Positions 16,761 through 26,828 of a stretch of DNA of 64,000 nt are shown here, in pieces (positions within the stretch are counted from its first letter, which is position 1; each line of letters opens with the position of its first letter). The translations under genes and the position numbers were made by a program. Source of the DNA: an uncultured Hungatella sp. (GTDB lineage Bacteria; Bacillota; Clostridia; Lachnospirales; Lachnospiraceae); assembly GCA_910585435.1 (NCBI GenBank), contig CAJUEJ010000023.1, positions 3,833 to 67,832 of the forward strand, read 5' to 3'. The notes beneath the pieces are model-generated. The model saw only the letters and a program-made list of their open reading frames with translations. It had not been told where the DNA came from and made no database searches.

Positions 16761-17053
16761 CAGCACTTTGGAGGGACGCTGGGATTTCTTTCAGCTGGAA
16801 TCAGGAATTATTGATGTCTTTTCTCCTAAGGACAATCCTTCTACCATCGAATACCATCCTGGCAAAAGTGGCGGTGTATTTCGATGGTGGGTTGGTGCAG
16901 GAGATAAGGTTAGATAGTGATATCCAAAAATTCGCTTCGATGATAAAAATTCGTAGAATAAAGGAAGCAGAATCATAAGAGTCAGAGAAATAGAAGCCAA
17001 GACCATTTTAAGGGTATAGAAATAATAAACAGTTTATTTTTAACACAAGTTGC
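16761..17053 (+). other. Intergenic remnant with short coding fragment
   Basis: This stretch holds no intact gene. One frame (about 16782-16918) reads DFFQLESGIIDVFSPKD and then IEYHPGKSGGVFRWWVGAGDKVR before a stop. A shifted frame continues YPKIRFDDKNS. It looks like the decayed 3' end of a protein-coding gene. I do not recognise the family. Confidence 0.3.
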
Positions 17054-17068
17054 ATGAAGAAGGGATTA

Positions 17069-17744
17069 ATGAAAGCTATTATGGTAAGATATAGCTCAGA
17101 TAAGAAACAAATATGGAATGATTTTAATAGGTCTGCGAAAAATCCACTATTTATGTTTGATCGGGATTATATGGATTATCATTCGGATAGATTCAAAGAT
17201 CATTCCTTAATGTTTTATAAGGAAAACACATTGATTGCAATTTTACCTCTTAATGAAAAGAAAGGTTGTCTGTACTCTCATGGTGGTCTTACATATGGCG
17301 GTTTTATTTGTGGAAATGACATGAAGCAGAGCCTTATGATTGCTTGCATGAATGATTTAGTGAATTATATGCAAGCGGAATCTTTTTCCCAGTTGATATA
17401 TAAAAGTATTCCGTATATATTGGAAGCAGCCGTCTGAAGAGGATCAATATGCATTATAACGTTGCAATGGAGAGATACTGAAAGTGGAACCTTCTACAGT
17501 TATAAATCTCCAAGAACCGCTTGATATGTCAAAGCTCAGAAAGAGGATGATTAAAAAAGCTGAAAAAGAGTTAGTTCAGATTTCCGAGGAGTCATCAAAG
17601 TCAAGCTATGATGAGTTTATAAAACTGCAAAACGAAGTGTTAAATACACATCATGGTGTAAATGTGGTTCATACGTCTGATGAATTGTTTCTTCTGCATT
17701 CAAGATTACCAGAAAATTTAAAACTATGGGCGCAGTTTTTATGA
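17069..17744 (+). pseudogene. FemAB/GNAT-like transferase remnant
   Basis: Fragment resembling the peptidoglycan-bridge/FemAB-like acyltransferases sometimes found in polysaccharide loci. The first part runs to KSIPYI (around 17412), where the frame breaks. The shifted frame would read YWKQPSEEDQYAL and then meet a TAA. A later piece (17484-17744) continues with MSKLRKRMIKKAEKELVQI and ENLKLWA, typical of the middle of such proteins. The 3' third is missing and is replaced by acyltransferase sequence near 17728. AT-rich composition and a frameshift, stop and truncation mark it as dead. The family call is moderately sure. Confidence 0.65.
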
Positions 17745-18691
17745 CTATGTTTTTCATGCTTTCTGGATTTTCCCTGTTTGTAAATTGGGGGGGTATTTCG
17801 TTATCAGAGCCTAATCAAATCACACGATTTTGGAAAAAACGTTTCTTTGGTATAGTTCCTATGTACTGGATTTCATCTCTGATATATGTTGTCCTGATGA
17901 TAGCTATCAGAAAGGATACTATCAAGGATGAAATTCTGTTATTTCCTATTGAGATTTTGGGGTTACAATCATGCTTTGCTTCTTTGTTTGGATTTTCACA
18001 TAACGGAGGGACTTGGTTTATATCCTGTATTCTAATATGCTATATTACGTATCCTTTTTTACAAGAATTAATCAAAACAATTAAGAAGAGAACAAAAATT
18101 GTGATGTTGATGATATGCTCTGCGCTTCTTCTATACTCACCGATTGTCGTTCATATCTATAAGTTACAAAGGATTTACAGTAATCCGTTTTTCAGGCTGT
18201 TGGAATTTGCTATTGGAATGATTCTTGCATCGATGAAGACAGATTACAAGGATAGTAAGATAATGGGGTATTTATATAAGTGGCCTGCAATTATAATTGC
18301 AAGTTCGGTCATGGTAGTTGGTATTTCATTGGTAGTGAAACTGAAAATAGCCATAAGTAATTATATGGTCTATAGCTGGATATGTTTACCCTGCTTTATA
18401 GTAATGCTTTTAGGATTATCAGGAATAGAGTTTATCGCTTTAAGAAACTCGAAAATATTAAAATGGCTTGCAGATGTATCATTTGTATTCTTTTTGGCAC
18501 AGCTCTATTCTAACACAGTAAGCAAGATGATTATTGGCAGGTATAGTATCGATAGTAATCTCTGTAAAATCATGATAGGATGGATTTCGTGCATTGTGTT
18601 TGCCTTGGTTTTACGAATGATAGAGAAAGGAATTAATAGAAAAATGGAAAGCCTGATTCGATATGATTCAAGAAAAAAGAGTGACAAGTAA
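17726..18691 (+). pseudogene. N-terminally truncated acyltransferase-3 membrane protein
   Basis: Multi-spanning O-acyltransferase of the OafA/acyltransferase-3 family, which decorates surface polysaccharides. The 321 residues begin just before FFMLSGFSLF, a motif normally preceded by about 60-70 residues with the first helix and the catalytic His. Those are absent, and the upstream DNA belongs to a different gene. The remainder (NGGTWFISCILICY, about nine further membrane segments and a basic tail) is intact. An ATG exists at the junction but the product should lack its active site. The base composition is AT-rich, like the capsule operon at 32879-48646. Confidence 0.75.
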
Positions 18692-18832
18692 AGGGGACAT
18701 AAAAAATCCTGGTTCTTTGTCTGGTGTATAAAAGGCTTTTTGTAGATTAAAATCTATAAAAATTTACACCAATACTGCTTGACACTTTTTAAGGATTCCC
18801 GTATCCTAAACATAGAGAGGAAGTGCGAAGGT

Positions 18833-20407
18833 ATGGGAATATATGTGAATCCGGGGAACACGGCATTTCAGAAGGCTTTAAATGGTGATATTTATATTGA
18901 TAAAACTGAATTGATTGCCTATACGAACAGAAGAATAGACAAGACCGATTGTTTTATCTGTGTCAGCCGTCCGCGCCGGTTTGGAAAGTCGATGGCGGCG
19001 GATATGATTTGCGCTTACTATAGCCGGGGCTGCGATTCTGCCCGGCTATTTCGCGGACGGAAAGCAGAAGTGGATGAGGCATTTGCCGAGCATTTAAATA
19101 AGCATCATGTGATTCGGCTGGATATACAAAAATTTCTTGAATCCGAGCGTGATCTTGATACATTTATTGTTGAGATAGAAAAAGCGGTTGTTGGAGAATT
19201 AACGGAGACATATCCTGAATGCAGAGATATCCATATCGGCGACAGGCTTAAATTTGTTTTGGAAAGATTATTTGTCCAGACAGGGCAGGGATTTGTATTT
19301 GTAGTTGACGAATGGGATTGTGTATTCCGGGTAGCAAGGGATCGCAAAGAGATACAGAAAGATTACCTGGATTTTTTAAGAGGGCTGTTCAAAGGCTCTT
19401 CTTATGTGGAATTAGCTTATATGACAGGAATTCTTCCAATTAAGAAATATGGCGAACACTCTGCAATCAATATATTCAGGGAGTTTTCCATGTTGAATCC
19501 TGGACGGATTGCAACGTGTTTCGGTTTTACGGAGGATGAGGTAAAAGGGCTTTGTGAGAAGTATGGAGTAGATTATGGGGAGACGCAGAAGTGGTATGAC
19601 GGATATCAGCTGGGGGCTTTTCATATATATAATCCTCAGGCGGTTACAGAGTTAATGGATAGCGGAGAGTTCCAAAGCTACTGGACGGGAACCGAGACAT
19701 ATGAAGCATTGAAAATATATATTGACAGAAACTTTGACGGGCTTAAAGAAGCAGTTTCTATGATGCTGGGGAATGGGCGCTGTAAAATAGACCCATCCAC
19801 GTTTCAGAATGATATGACTACCTTTAAGACAAAAGATGATATTCTTACCCTTTTGGTTCATCTGGGGTATTTGACCTTTGACAAGGAAAACAGTGAGGTA
19901 TTCATTCCGAATCAGGAGGTTTCGCTGGAATTTCTGCGGGCAGTGAAGACAGGAGGATGGGATGGACTTGCCCAGGCTCTAAGCCGTTCAGAGAATATAC
20001 TTTTAAATACATGGAAAATGGATGGGGAAGCGGTGGCAGAAGTGATGTCAGTCATTCATAACGAGACGGCTTCCCTGTTAAAATATAATGATGAGAATTC
20101 TCTTACATGCACGGTTTTGATGGCATATTACGGTGCAAAAGCGTATTATATGAATCCGATCATGGAGCTGCCGTCGGGAAAAGGATTTGCTGATGTAGTA
20201 TATCTGCCAAGACGGGATGCAGATAAGCCGGCTTTGGTGGTGGAATTAAAGTGGAATAAGTCCGCCAAAGGAGCCATTGAGCAGATTAAGGAAAAGCAGT
20301 ATGCAGCCTGGGTTGAAGGTTATGTTGGTGAGATCCTTCTGGTTGGGATCGTCTATGATAAAAAGCGAAAGAAGCATGATTGTGTGATTGAAAAATATTA
20401 TGTGTAG
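18833..20407 (+). CDS. AAA-ATPase-like protein with C-terminal PD-(D/E)XK nuclease domain
   Basis: Protein of 524 aa. It joins an AAA-ATPase-like domain (Walker A PRRFGKS at about 47-53, Walker B FVFVVDEWD near 154-161) to a C-terminal PD-(D/E)XK nuclease fold. The nuclease pattern is visible as ADVVYLPRR, VVELKWNKS and AIEQIKEKQYA. Such proteins occur in many copies in gut anaerobes; a role in mobile DNA or defence has been suspected but is not established. I start at 18833 behind AGAGAGGAAG rather than at an upstream ATG. It stands alone between polysaccharide remnants and a sugar regulon. Confidence 0.85.
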   Translation: MGIYVNPGNTAFQKALNGDIYIDKTELIAYTNRRIDKTDCFICVSRPRRFGKSMAADMICAYYSRGCDSARLFRGRKAEVDEAFAEHLNKHHVIRLDIQKFLESERDLDTFIVEIEKAVVGELTETYPECRDIHIGDRLKFVLERLFVQTGQGFVFVVDEWDCVFRVARDRKEIQKDYLDFLRGLFKGSSYVELAYMTGILPIKKYGEHSAINIFREFSMLNPGRIATCFGFTEDEVKGLCEKYGVDYGETQKWYDGYQLGAFHIYNPQAVTELMDSGEFQSYWTGTETYEALKIYIDRNFDGLKEAVSMMLGNGRCKIDPSTFQNDMTTFKTKDDILTLLVHLGYLTFDKENSEVFIPNQEVSLEFLRAVKTGGWDGLAQALSRSENILLNTWKMDGEAVAEVMSVIHNETASLLKYNDENSLTCTVLMAYYGAKAYYMNPIMELPSGKGFADVVYLPRRDADKPALVVELKWNKSAKGAIEQIKEKQYAAWVEGYVGEILLVGIVYDKKRKKHDCVIEKYYV

Positions 20408-20566
20408 ACAGCATCCTCTTAAGCGGCCGGAACAGAACAACATCCAGGGTTATGGTTTTGCCTCCCTGGGTGGCGGAGGGACGGACATTCAGGTATAGAG
20501 CCAAAGTCCTGCAGCAGCAAGACACAAGGCAGCCAGGCAACAGCCGTTTAAACAGAGGAGAGACAG

Positions 20567-21655
20567 ATGTACAAAGTATTGATTGTAGATGACGAGGCAG
20601 TGATCCGCAGAGGATTAAGCCGAATCATTCCCTGGGAACAGATGGGATTTGAGCTGGCCGGGGCGGTGGGAGATGCCAAAAAAGCCCTTGAGATATTGGA
20701 ACATACCCAGGTTGACGTGGTGCTGACCGATATCCGCATGCCAGATATCTGCGGTCTGGAGCTGATTGGGCATGCGAAGGAGAGGCAGCCTGGCATCAAG
20801 TCCGTGGTGATCAGCGGATACAGTGAATTTGACTATGCTGTAGAGGCTCTTAAACTTAAAGTGGAAAATTATATTTTAAAGCCTTTGGATCCCCATAAAA
20901 TCAGGGAGATTTTTGAGGCTTTGAAAAAGGTGCTGGATGAGGAGCAGAGGAATCAGCAGAAGTTCCGGTATATTCAGGCAGAGTATGAGATGCCTGGCGG
21001 CGGATACCATGAGGAATATCAGACCAGGCTGATCCGGCTTCTGGAGGAGGGCAGGTATACGGAACTGGATCTGTTTGCAGATGATCTGTTTGATTTTTTG
21101 AGAAAGAAGGAAACAGATCCCCGGGAGTACTGCCTGAAGATGCTGCGTCATGTGGCTTTGTATTTTCATCTGGAAAATCCGCCTCTTTTTGCTACTTACC
21201 GGATGGATTCGGAGGCTTGGGAGTACAAAGGAGAGGGAAAAGTGTATTTGAAAGAGGATCTGCATCTGCTGGCGGCGCAGCTGAAGACAGGAGCAGAGCC
21301 TATGGAGATTCTTATCAGTAGCCAGGCCCACCAGTATATCAGCTGCAATTATGGGAATAAAAATCTGTCTTTGCGGGAGCTGGCGGAGCATCTGGGAGTA
21401 AGCTACGGCTATTTATCGGCGGCATTTGCCAGAACATATAACAAGACCTTTAAGTCTTACCTTACTTCCCTGCGCATCGAAAAGGCCCGGAGGCTTTTGA
21501 TGGAGAGAAAATATAAGATCTATGAGATTGCGGATATGACCGGCTACAGCAGTTCACGGTATTTTACAGAGGCATTTAAGAGATACTATGGCCTGTCTCC
21601 GGTGGATTATCTTAAGCGTCTAGGGGGAGAGGCAGAGAGGGGATGTCATGAATAA
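20567..21655 (+). CDS. YesN-type response regulator, AraC-type DNA-binding domain
   Basis: Response regulator of 362 aa. The receiver domain (1-~125) has the acidic pocket VDDE, phospho-acceptor D55 in VVLTDIRMPD, and K in YILKPLDP. A linker leads to an AraC-type double helix-turn-helix at about 255-355 (LSLRELAEHLGVSYGYLSAAF... YEIADMTGYSSSRYFTEAFKRYYGLSPVDYL). The gene overlaps the next by 8 bp, so kinase and regulator are translationally coupled. It should activate the sugar importer and catabolic genes that follow from 23495. The ribosome site is AACAGAGGAGAG. Confidence 0.93.
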   Translation: MYKVLIVDDEAVIRRGLSRIIPWEQMGFELAGAVGDAKKALEILEHTQVDVVLTDIRMPDICGLELIGHAKERQPGIKSVVISGYSEFDYAVEALKLKVENYILKPLDPHKIREIFEALKKVLDEEQRNQQKFRYIQAEYEMPGGGYHEEYQTRLIRLLEEGRYTELDLFADDLFDFLRKKETDPREYCLKMLRHVALYFHLENPPLFATYRMDSEAWEYKGEGKVYLKEDLHLLAAQLKTGAEPMEILISSQAHQYISCNYGNKNLSLRELAEHLGVSYGYLSAAFARTYNKTFKSYLTSLRIEKARRLLMERKYKIYEIADMTGYSSSRYFTEAFKRYYGLSPVDYLKRLGGEAERGCHE

Positions 21656-23441
21656 AACGATGACTCTGCGCAGTCATTTTATCCTGACATCCTATTTCTC
21701 GATTGTATTCTCCATGGTTCTGATCTGTGCGGTCAGCTATGTGATTCTAAGCAGCAATTCCCGTAAATATGCTGTCCAGGCCAGTCATGAGACGGTACAC
21801 CAGAAAAGCGAGGATATCAGCACAAAGCTGCAGGGGCTGGAGATGACGCTGCGGGATGTGATCTACAGCCTGGAGCTGCAGAAAGCGCTGGAAGACAGGA
21901 TCCGGGAGCAGGGGGATGGCAGCGGAACGTCTGTGGATCACATGATCGCTTTATCTGCCAACTCCCTGTACATGATTCACAATATGGCTGTTTTTTCTCT
22001 GGACGGTCATATGGCGGGGAGCATGTTTGAGTTTGACCGGAGCCGCCGGGCCGACAGCTATCCATGGTATCAGACAGCTGCAGATTCCAGCGGTGAAACC
22101 ATCTGGCTAGAAGATACAGTGGAGATGATTCGGGACAACTATGGGCTGCATATGTCCATCTCCGGGGTAAAAAAGATCCGCACTGTCTATCATTCAGACG
22201 TCTCTTCTATGGGACAGGATCTGGGATATGCGTGTTTCACCATGAATCTGGACAGCCTGCTGAATTTTAACCAGCAGGGGCCGTCCAGTGAAGGGAGAAG
22301 GGTGCTTGTGGCTGCACAGGACGGCCGAATCCTGGGGGAAAGCGGCAGAGAGAGGCAGGGAACCTGGTTTGACACGTCCCTGCTCCAGCCGTCGAACAAC
22401 GGCACGTATGTGCTTTTTGACGGAAAACAATACCTGCTTACTTTTGAACGGATGCCCCTTCTGGTAGACTGGTATGTCATCTGCCTTACAGAGCGTTCGT
22501 ATATGCTTAAGGATGTCCGCACCGCCATTTTTTCCTGCGGCTTCGTGGCAGTGGTTCTGCTGATTGTTTTTTTCTGGATTTCTGTACAAAATGCAGAGTC
22601 CTTAAGCCGTCCTATTAAACGGCTGCAGAAGGAGTTTGAGATGGTGGAGGAGGGCAATTTTGACATTGAATTTCGCAGAAATACAGGGCTTTTGGAGGTG
22701 GACAGCTTATTTGCCCGATTCCATGTGATGGTGTACCGGCTGGATGATCTGATACACAAGGTATATGAGGCTCAAATCAAGGAGCAGAAGCTGATCGCAG
22801 AGGCCCGGCAGGCACAGCTTCAGTCCCTGCAGATGCAGATTAACCCTCATTTTCTATACAATACGCTGGATTCCATCAACTGGCTGGCCCTTATGGAGGG
22901 GAACGAAGAGATTTCTCGGATGATCCTGGCGCTGGGGCATCTGCTTCGCAGCAGCATTAGTACATTTGACATTCATACTACAGTCCGGGAGGAGGTGGAG
23001 AATGTAAAACTGTATCTGTTTCTGGAGCAGGTCCGCTTTGAGGACAGGCTGGACTTTCAGGTGGATGTGCAGGAAGAGGTTCTGGATAAACAGCTATTAA
23101 AATATACGCTCCAGCCCCTGGTGGAAAATTCTATCCGCCACGGTATGGAACCCTGCACCATGAAGGAAAAGATCACTGTGTCCATCACCGGCAGGGAGGA
23201 AAGGCTCTGTATCCTGATTCGGGACGACGGCATGGGGATGAAGGAGGAAAAACTGGCGGCTTTGCGGAAACTGTGGGAGGAGATAGAGACGGGGAATAAT
23301 ACCAAAGAGGGACGTGAGAGCATCGGGCTTTGCAATATCATGAAGCGACTGTGGTTTTGCTACGGGGATAAAAGCTCTTTTATGATTACAAGTAAGGAAG
23401 GGGAGGGAACCTGTCTGGAGATTCAGATTCCTTTGGGATAA
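21648..23441 (+). CDS. YesM-type sensor histidine kinase
   Basis: Membrane sensor kinase, 597 aa. Helix one lies near residues 12-34, an extracellular Cache-like sensing region at ~35-285, helix two near 286-310, and HAMP at about 311-365. A coiled segment then leads to the His_kinase domain, with the phosphorylated histidine in INPHFLYNTLDSINWLA (near residue 401). The ATPase domain shows PLVENSIRHG and DDGMGM. The partner is the overlapping YesN-like regulator. Kinases of this kind usually sense a sugar, sometimes together with the binding protein; the gene for one lies directly downstream. Confidence 0.93.
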   Translation: MNKTMTLRSHFILTSYFSIVFSMVLICAVSYVILSSNSRKYAVQASHETVHQKSEDISTKLQGLEMTLRDVIYSLELQKALEDRIREQGDGSGTSVDHMIALSANSLYMIHNMAVFSLDGHMAGSMFEFDRSRRADSYPWYQTAADSSGETIWLEDTVEMIRDNYGLHMSISGVKKIRTVYHSDVSSMGQDLGYACFTMNLDSLLNFNQQGPSSEGRRVLVAAQDGRILGESGRERQGTWFDTSLLQPSNNGTYVLFDGKQYLLTFERMPLLVDWYVICLTERSYMLKDVRTAIFSCGFVAVVLLIVFFWISVQNAESLSRPIKRLQKEFEMVEEGNFDIEFRRNTGLLEVDSLFARFHVMVYRLDDLIHKVYEAQIKEQKLIAEARQAQLQSLQMQINPHFLYNTLDSINWLALMEGNEEISRMILALGHLLRSSISTFDIHTTVREEVENVKLYLFLEQVRFEDRLDFQVDVQEEVLDKQLLKYTLQPLVENSIRHGMEPCTMKEKITVSITGREERLCILIRDDGMGMKEEKLAALRKLWEEIETGNNTKEGRESIGLCNIMKRLWFCYGDKSSFMITSKEGEGTCLEIQIPLG

Positions 23442-23494
23442 AAGCTGATTTGGAACAGGATGAAATAATCTGAGCAAATAGTAAATTTTCAACA

Positions 23495-23523
23495 TTGTTC
23501 CCATAATAAGTCATTGATATAAT
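23495..23523 (+). promoter_or_regulatory. Promoter of the second sugar ABC operon
   Basis: TTGTTC (23495-23500), 17-base spacer, perfect TATAAT (23518-23523), placed 106 bases before the binding-protein start. The target of the adjacent YesN-like regulator should lie just upstream. Confidence 0.7.
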
Positions 23524-23629
23524 GAAGGCATGTAATGGTATGGACGTCTATAATACCAGAGCATGCCTGTTTTTATGGCATCTGATGCGCTGTGCGTGTC
23601 AATCTATTATTATGCGAGGAGGAATCCAT

Positions 23630-24976
23630 ATGAAAAAAACGACAAGTTTCCTGATGTGCCTGGCTATGTCCACCATGCTGGCCGGCTGCGGACAAAACTC
23701 TGACAACAAGACCACTGACGAGACTACGGGAAGTTCTGAGACAGCAGCCGAGAATACTGTCAAAGAGGAGGGAGAGGGCGGCCAGGTTGTGATCAACTAC
23801 TATGACTGGGATATTCCAGATCAGAAGTTTATTGATGATTTTCATGCGGCTAATCCGGACATTCAGGTGGTGGTTCACAGTATTCCGGCTAACGGGGAAC
23901 GGCTGACAAAGCTGGATATCTTAGCCATGAGCGGCGGCGATATGGATGTGATGCCTATCTCTGACGGCGACCAGTTTGTAAGATTTGAGTCCGGCATGAT
24001 GGCTCCTCTTGATGAGTTTATTGAAAGAGACGGCCTGGACATGGAAGCTTCTTTTGGCAAATATGCGATCTGGGGCCAGTCTGACGGTAAGTATTATGGC
24101 ATTCCGTTTCGGGCGACTCAGACGGGAGTCTATTACAACAAGGATATGTTTGATGAAGCGAAGGTGCCATACCCGTCGGACGACTGGACTCTGGAAGAAT
24201 ACATAGAGACAGCCCGGAAGATGGCGGAGTGGGGGAAATCCCAGGGGATCTATGGCACCTACACCCATACCTATGCCAACGAGTGGGCTACTGTGGCGGC
24301 GCAGAAGGGGCAGTGGTACACCCCGGATAATCAGTGCAACATTAAGGATCCTGCATGGCGGACTGCGCTGGAGACCAGAAAGATGCTGGATGACGAGGGG
24401 ACGCAGATGCCTTATGGCCAGATAGTGGCGGTGAAGGCGGTGATCAACAGCTCGTTTTTGGGAGGCAAGGAGGCTATGGTGAACGCGGGAAGCTGGCTGG
24501 TTCGCGATATGAAGAATAGAGACAAATTCCCCTTTGACTTTCAGGTGGGAGTGGCCTGTCTGCCTCGCTTTGACGAGACTGTGGAAGGGCCCTGCAGCAA
24601 CTATTCCTGTTCCGTCCTGGGGATTCCGGAGAACTCCAAACACAAGGAAGAGGCATGGCGGTTTATCCGTTATTATGTGGAGGAATGCTCTGATTATATT
24701 GCAGCCTCCGGCAATCTGCCTACCTATCTGCCTGCCTACAGCGATGAGATGATCCATATCTTCTGCGAGGGCTCTGGTCTTGATGAGGAGTACGGAAAGA
24801 AATTTTTTGACAGCAGCATTAAGCTGACTACTAATAAGATTATCGGTCCCTGCGGTGCCCAGTATATGCAGATTGGAAAAGAGGAGATCGAGCAGTATTT
24901 TAACGGAGAGAAGACGCTGGAGGAGACCCTGGATAATATTGAGAGGCGGGTCAATGAAGAACTGGCGAAACAGTAG
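23630..24976 (+). CDS. Sugar ABC transporter substrate-binding lipoprotein
   Basis: Extracellular solute-binding protein (family 1) of a CUT1 importer, 448 aa from ATG 23630, which has GCGAGGAGGAA upstream; the frame is open further 5' without a site. The signal peptide ends in MLAGC, so the mature protein is lipid-anchored. A Thr/Glu-rich linker (NSDNKTTDETTG) precedes the binding fold (GGQVVINYYDWDIPDQKF...). It lies between the two-component system and two permeases. The ligand is a carbohydrate by family, with identity unknown. Confidence 0.92.
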   Translation: MKKTTSFLMCLAMSTMLAGCGQNSDNKTTDETTGSSETAAENTVKEEGEGGQVVINYYDWDIPDQKFIDDFHAANPDIQVVVHSIPANGERLTKLDILAMSGGDMDVMPISDGDQFVRFESGMMAPLDEFIERDGLDMEASFGKYAIWGQSDGKYYGIPFRATQTGVYYNKDMFDEAKVPYPSDDWTLEEYIETARKMAEWGKSQGIYGTYTHTYANEWATVAAQKGQWYTPDNQCNIKDPAWRTALETRKMLDDEGTQMPYGQIVAVKAVINSSFLGGKEAMVNAGSWLVRDMKNRDKFPFDFQVGVACLPRFDETVEGPCSNYSCSVLGIPENSKHKEEAWRFIRYYVEECSDYIAASGNLPTYLPAYSDEMIHIFCEGSGLDEEYGKKFFDSSIKLTTNKIIGPCGAQYMQIGKEEIEQYFNGEKTLEETLDNIERRVNEELAKQ

Positions 24977-25888
24977 GTGCCGATTATGAAGGAGAGAAAG
25001 AAACTTAACAGGATGCAGCGAAGAGAAGAACGGGCCGGCTACGGATTTCTCTTTCTGAGCCTGACAGGTACTACGGTATTTATCGTTATGCCCATTGTTA
25101 TGTCCATGATTTTGGGATTTACTGAATGGAATCCCATGAAGGGACTGGCCGGCCTGGAGTTTGTAGGTCTGGAGAATTTCAGAGATATGGCCGGAGACCA
25201 GCGGGTCTGGGCAGCCCTGAGAAATAATCTGGTCTATTCCCTGTCCTATGTTCCCTTGACCATCGCCATTGCCCTGGCGATGGCAGGGCTGCTGAATAAA
25301 TTTGTGTTCTGCAAGGTGCCGATCCGGATGATGACATTTATGCCATACATTTCTTCTCTTGTGTCGGTGGCCACTGTATGGATGGTACTGCTGTACCCAG
25401 ACAATGGACCTGTAAACAGCATTCTGTCTCATGTATTCCGTATAGCTGATCCGCCTAAATGGTTTATCAGCTCCAGATGGGCTTTGAAGGGAATTATCAT
25501 GATGTCTGTCTGGCATGATGTGGGATATTACTGTATCATCCTTCTTGCCAACATGCAGGGACTCTCCCAGGAGGTTTATGAGTCTGCAGCGGTGGACGGA
25601 GCCAATGCCATCCAGACTTTTTTCCGGATCACGGTTCCTATGCTGTCCTCCAGCCTTTTTTTCTGCATCACTTTGGCTACTATCAATTCTTTTAAGATCT
25701 TTGATCAGGTTAATATTATAACAGAAGGCGGACCGGGATTTTCCACCACCGTGCTGGTACAAAGTATCTATTACTATGCGTTTAAAGAGTATAGGATCGG
25801 TTATGGGGCGGCGGTGGCTATCCTGTTATTCCTGGTAATTTTTGTGTTCTCTACAGTTTTGCAGAAACTGGAAGAGCGGTTTACTTAG
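24977..25888 (+). CDS. Carbohydrate ABC transporter permease (MalF-like)
   Basis: Inner-membrane subunit of the importer, 303 aa, six predicted helices. The EAA motif is around YESAAVDGANAIQTFFRITVP. The frame opens with GTG immediately after the binding-protein stop. An ATG three codons in (24986) or MQRREERAGYGF (25013, preceded by an AAGGAGAG stretch) are also plausible starts. It lies in an operon with the preceding and following genes. No ATPase gene is present in this locus. Confidence 0.9.
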   Translation: MPIMKERKKLNRMQRREERAGYGFLFLSLTGTTVFIVMPIVMSMILGFTEWNPMKGLAGLEFVGLENFRDMAGDQRVWAALRNNLVYSLSYVPLTIAIALAMAGLLNKFVFCKVPIRMMTFMPYISSLVSVATVWMVLLYPDNGPVNSILSHVFRIADPPKWFISSRWALKGIIMMSVWHDVGYYCIILLANMQGLSQEVYESAAVDGANAIQTFFRITVPMLSSSLFFCITLATINSFKIFDQVNIITEGGPGFSTTVLVQSIYYYAFKEYRIGYGAAVAILLFLVIFVFSTVLQKLEERFT

Positions 25889-25906
25889 TTAGAGGAGGAA
25901 GGGCAG

Positions 25907-26740
25907 ATGAATTATAAGAAAAAACGGCTGGCAGCCAGAATCGTCGCCACGGTTCTGGTGGGAACCATGTCCCTGGTATTTGTATTTCCGTTTTTGTGGA
26001 TGATCTCTACTTCCTTCAAATATGAGATCGATGTTATGGAATTTCCGGTGCGGCTGATTCCAAAAAACTGGAATTTTCAGAACTATGTTACAGTGTTTAC
26101 TAAAAGTGATTTCCCTGGGTATTATCTGAATTCCGTCAAGGTAACGTGTATCACCATCCTGGGGGAGCTGTGTATCACCACTATGGCGGCTTATGCATTT
26201 GCCAGACTTAAATTCCGCGGAAAGAAATTTCTGCTGACTATGTATCTGTCCACCATGATGATTCCAGGGCCTGTGCTGCTTCTGCCTAAATATATCTACT
26301 TCTCTCAGCTTCATTTGACTAACACCCATATGGCCCTGATTCTGCCGGGACTGTTTTCTGTGTTTGGTGTGCTGCTGATGAGGCAGGTATTTATGCAGAT
26401 TCCGTTTGAGTATACGGAAGCGGCTTATATGGACGGGGCATCTCATCCGTCTATCTTTCTCCGGCTGATTCTGCCGCTGGCAAAACCGGGGCTGATGACC
26501 GTGCTGCTTCTGGGCTTTACCTGGTCCTGGAACGATTACATTAATCCCCTGGTGTTTCTTTCTAATGACAATTTGTTTACTATTACAGTAGGACTCCAAC
26601 GGTTTCAGGAGGACGCGTCCACAAATTATGCGTTGATTATGGCCGGAGCGACAGTGTCCCTGATCCCGTTGATTCTTCTGTTTTTATTTACGCAGAAATA
26701 TTTTATTGAGAGCTTTGCCTCAGCCGGGGTGAAGGGGTGA
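25907..26740 (+). CDS. Carbohydrate ABC transporter permease (MalG-like)
   Basis: Second permease of this importer, 277 aa. The first helix is at about 13-33 and the EAA loop at EAAYMDGASHPSIFLRLILP. The protein ends FASAGVKG, a hallmark of MalG-type subunits. It starts 18 bp after the previous stop behind AGAGGAGGAAG. It is followed by two cytoplasmic catabolic enzymes in the same direction. Confidence 0.92.
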   Translation: MNYKKKRLAARIVATVLVGTMSLVFVFPFLWMISTSFKYEIDVMEFPVRLIPKNWNFQNYVTVFTKSDFPGYYLNSVKVTCITILGELCITTMAAYAFARLKFRGKKFLLTMYLSTMMIPGPVLLLPKYIYFSQLHLTNTHMALILPGLFSVFGVLLMRQVFMQIPFEYTEAAYMDGASHPSIFLRLILPLAKPGLMTVLLLGFTWSWNDYINPLVFLSNDNLFTITVGLQRFQEDASTNYALIMAGATVSLIPLILLFLFTQKYFIESFASAGVKG

Positions 26741-26828
26741 AATCAGAATTTCCGGCTCAGTTTTATGTTTCGGAAAGGGAAATCATTGTGAAGATGGAAT
26801 CGATATAGAAGGAGGAAAGTTTTATATT

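Noticed and set aside
23921..25762. Very long minus-strand open frame (over 600 codons) opposite the sugar-binding and permease genes
   Set aside because: It is the antisense shadow of well-matched ABC genes; its translation is rich in His, Arg, Leu and Gln and shows no domain or ribosome site.
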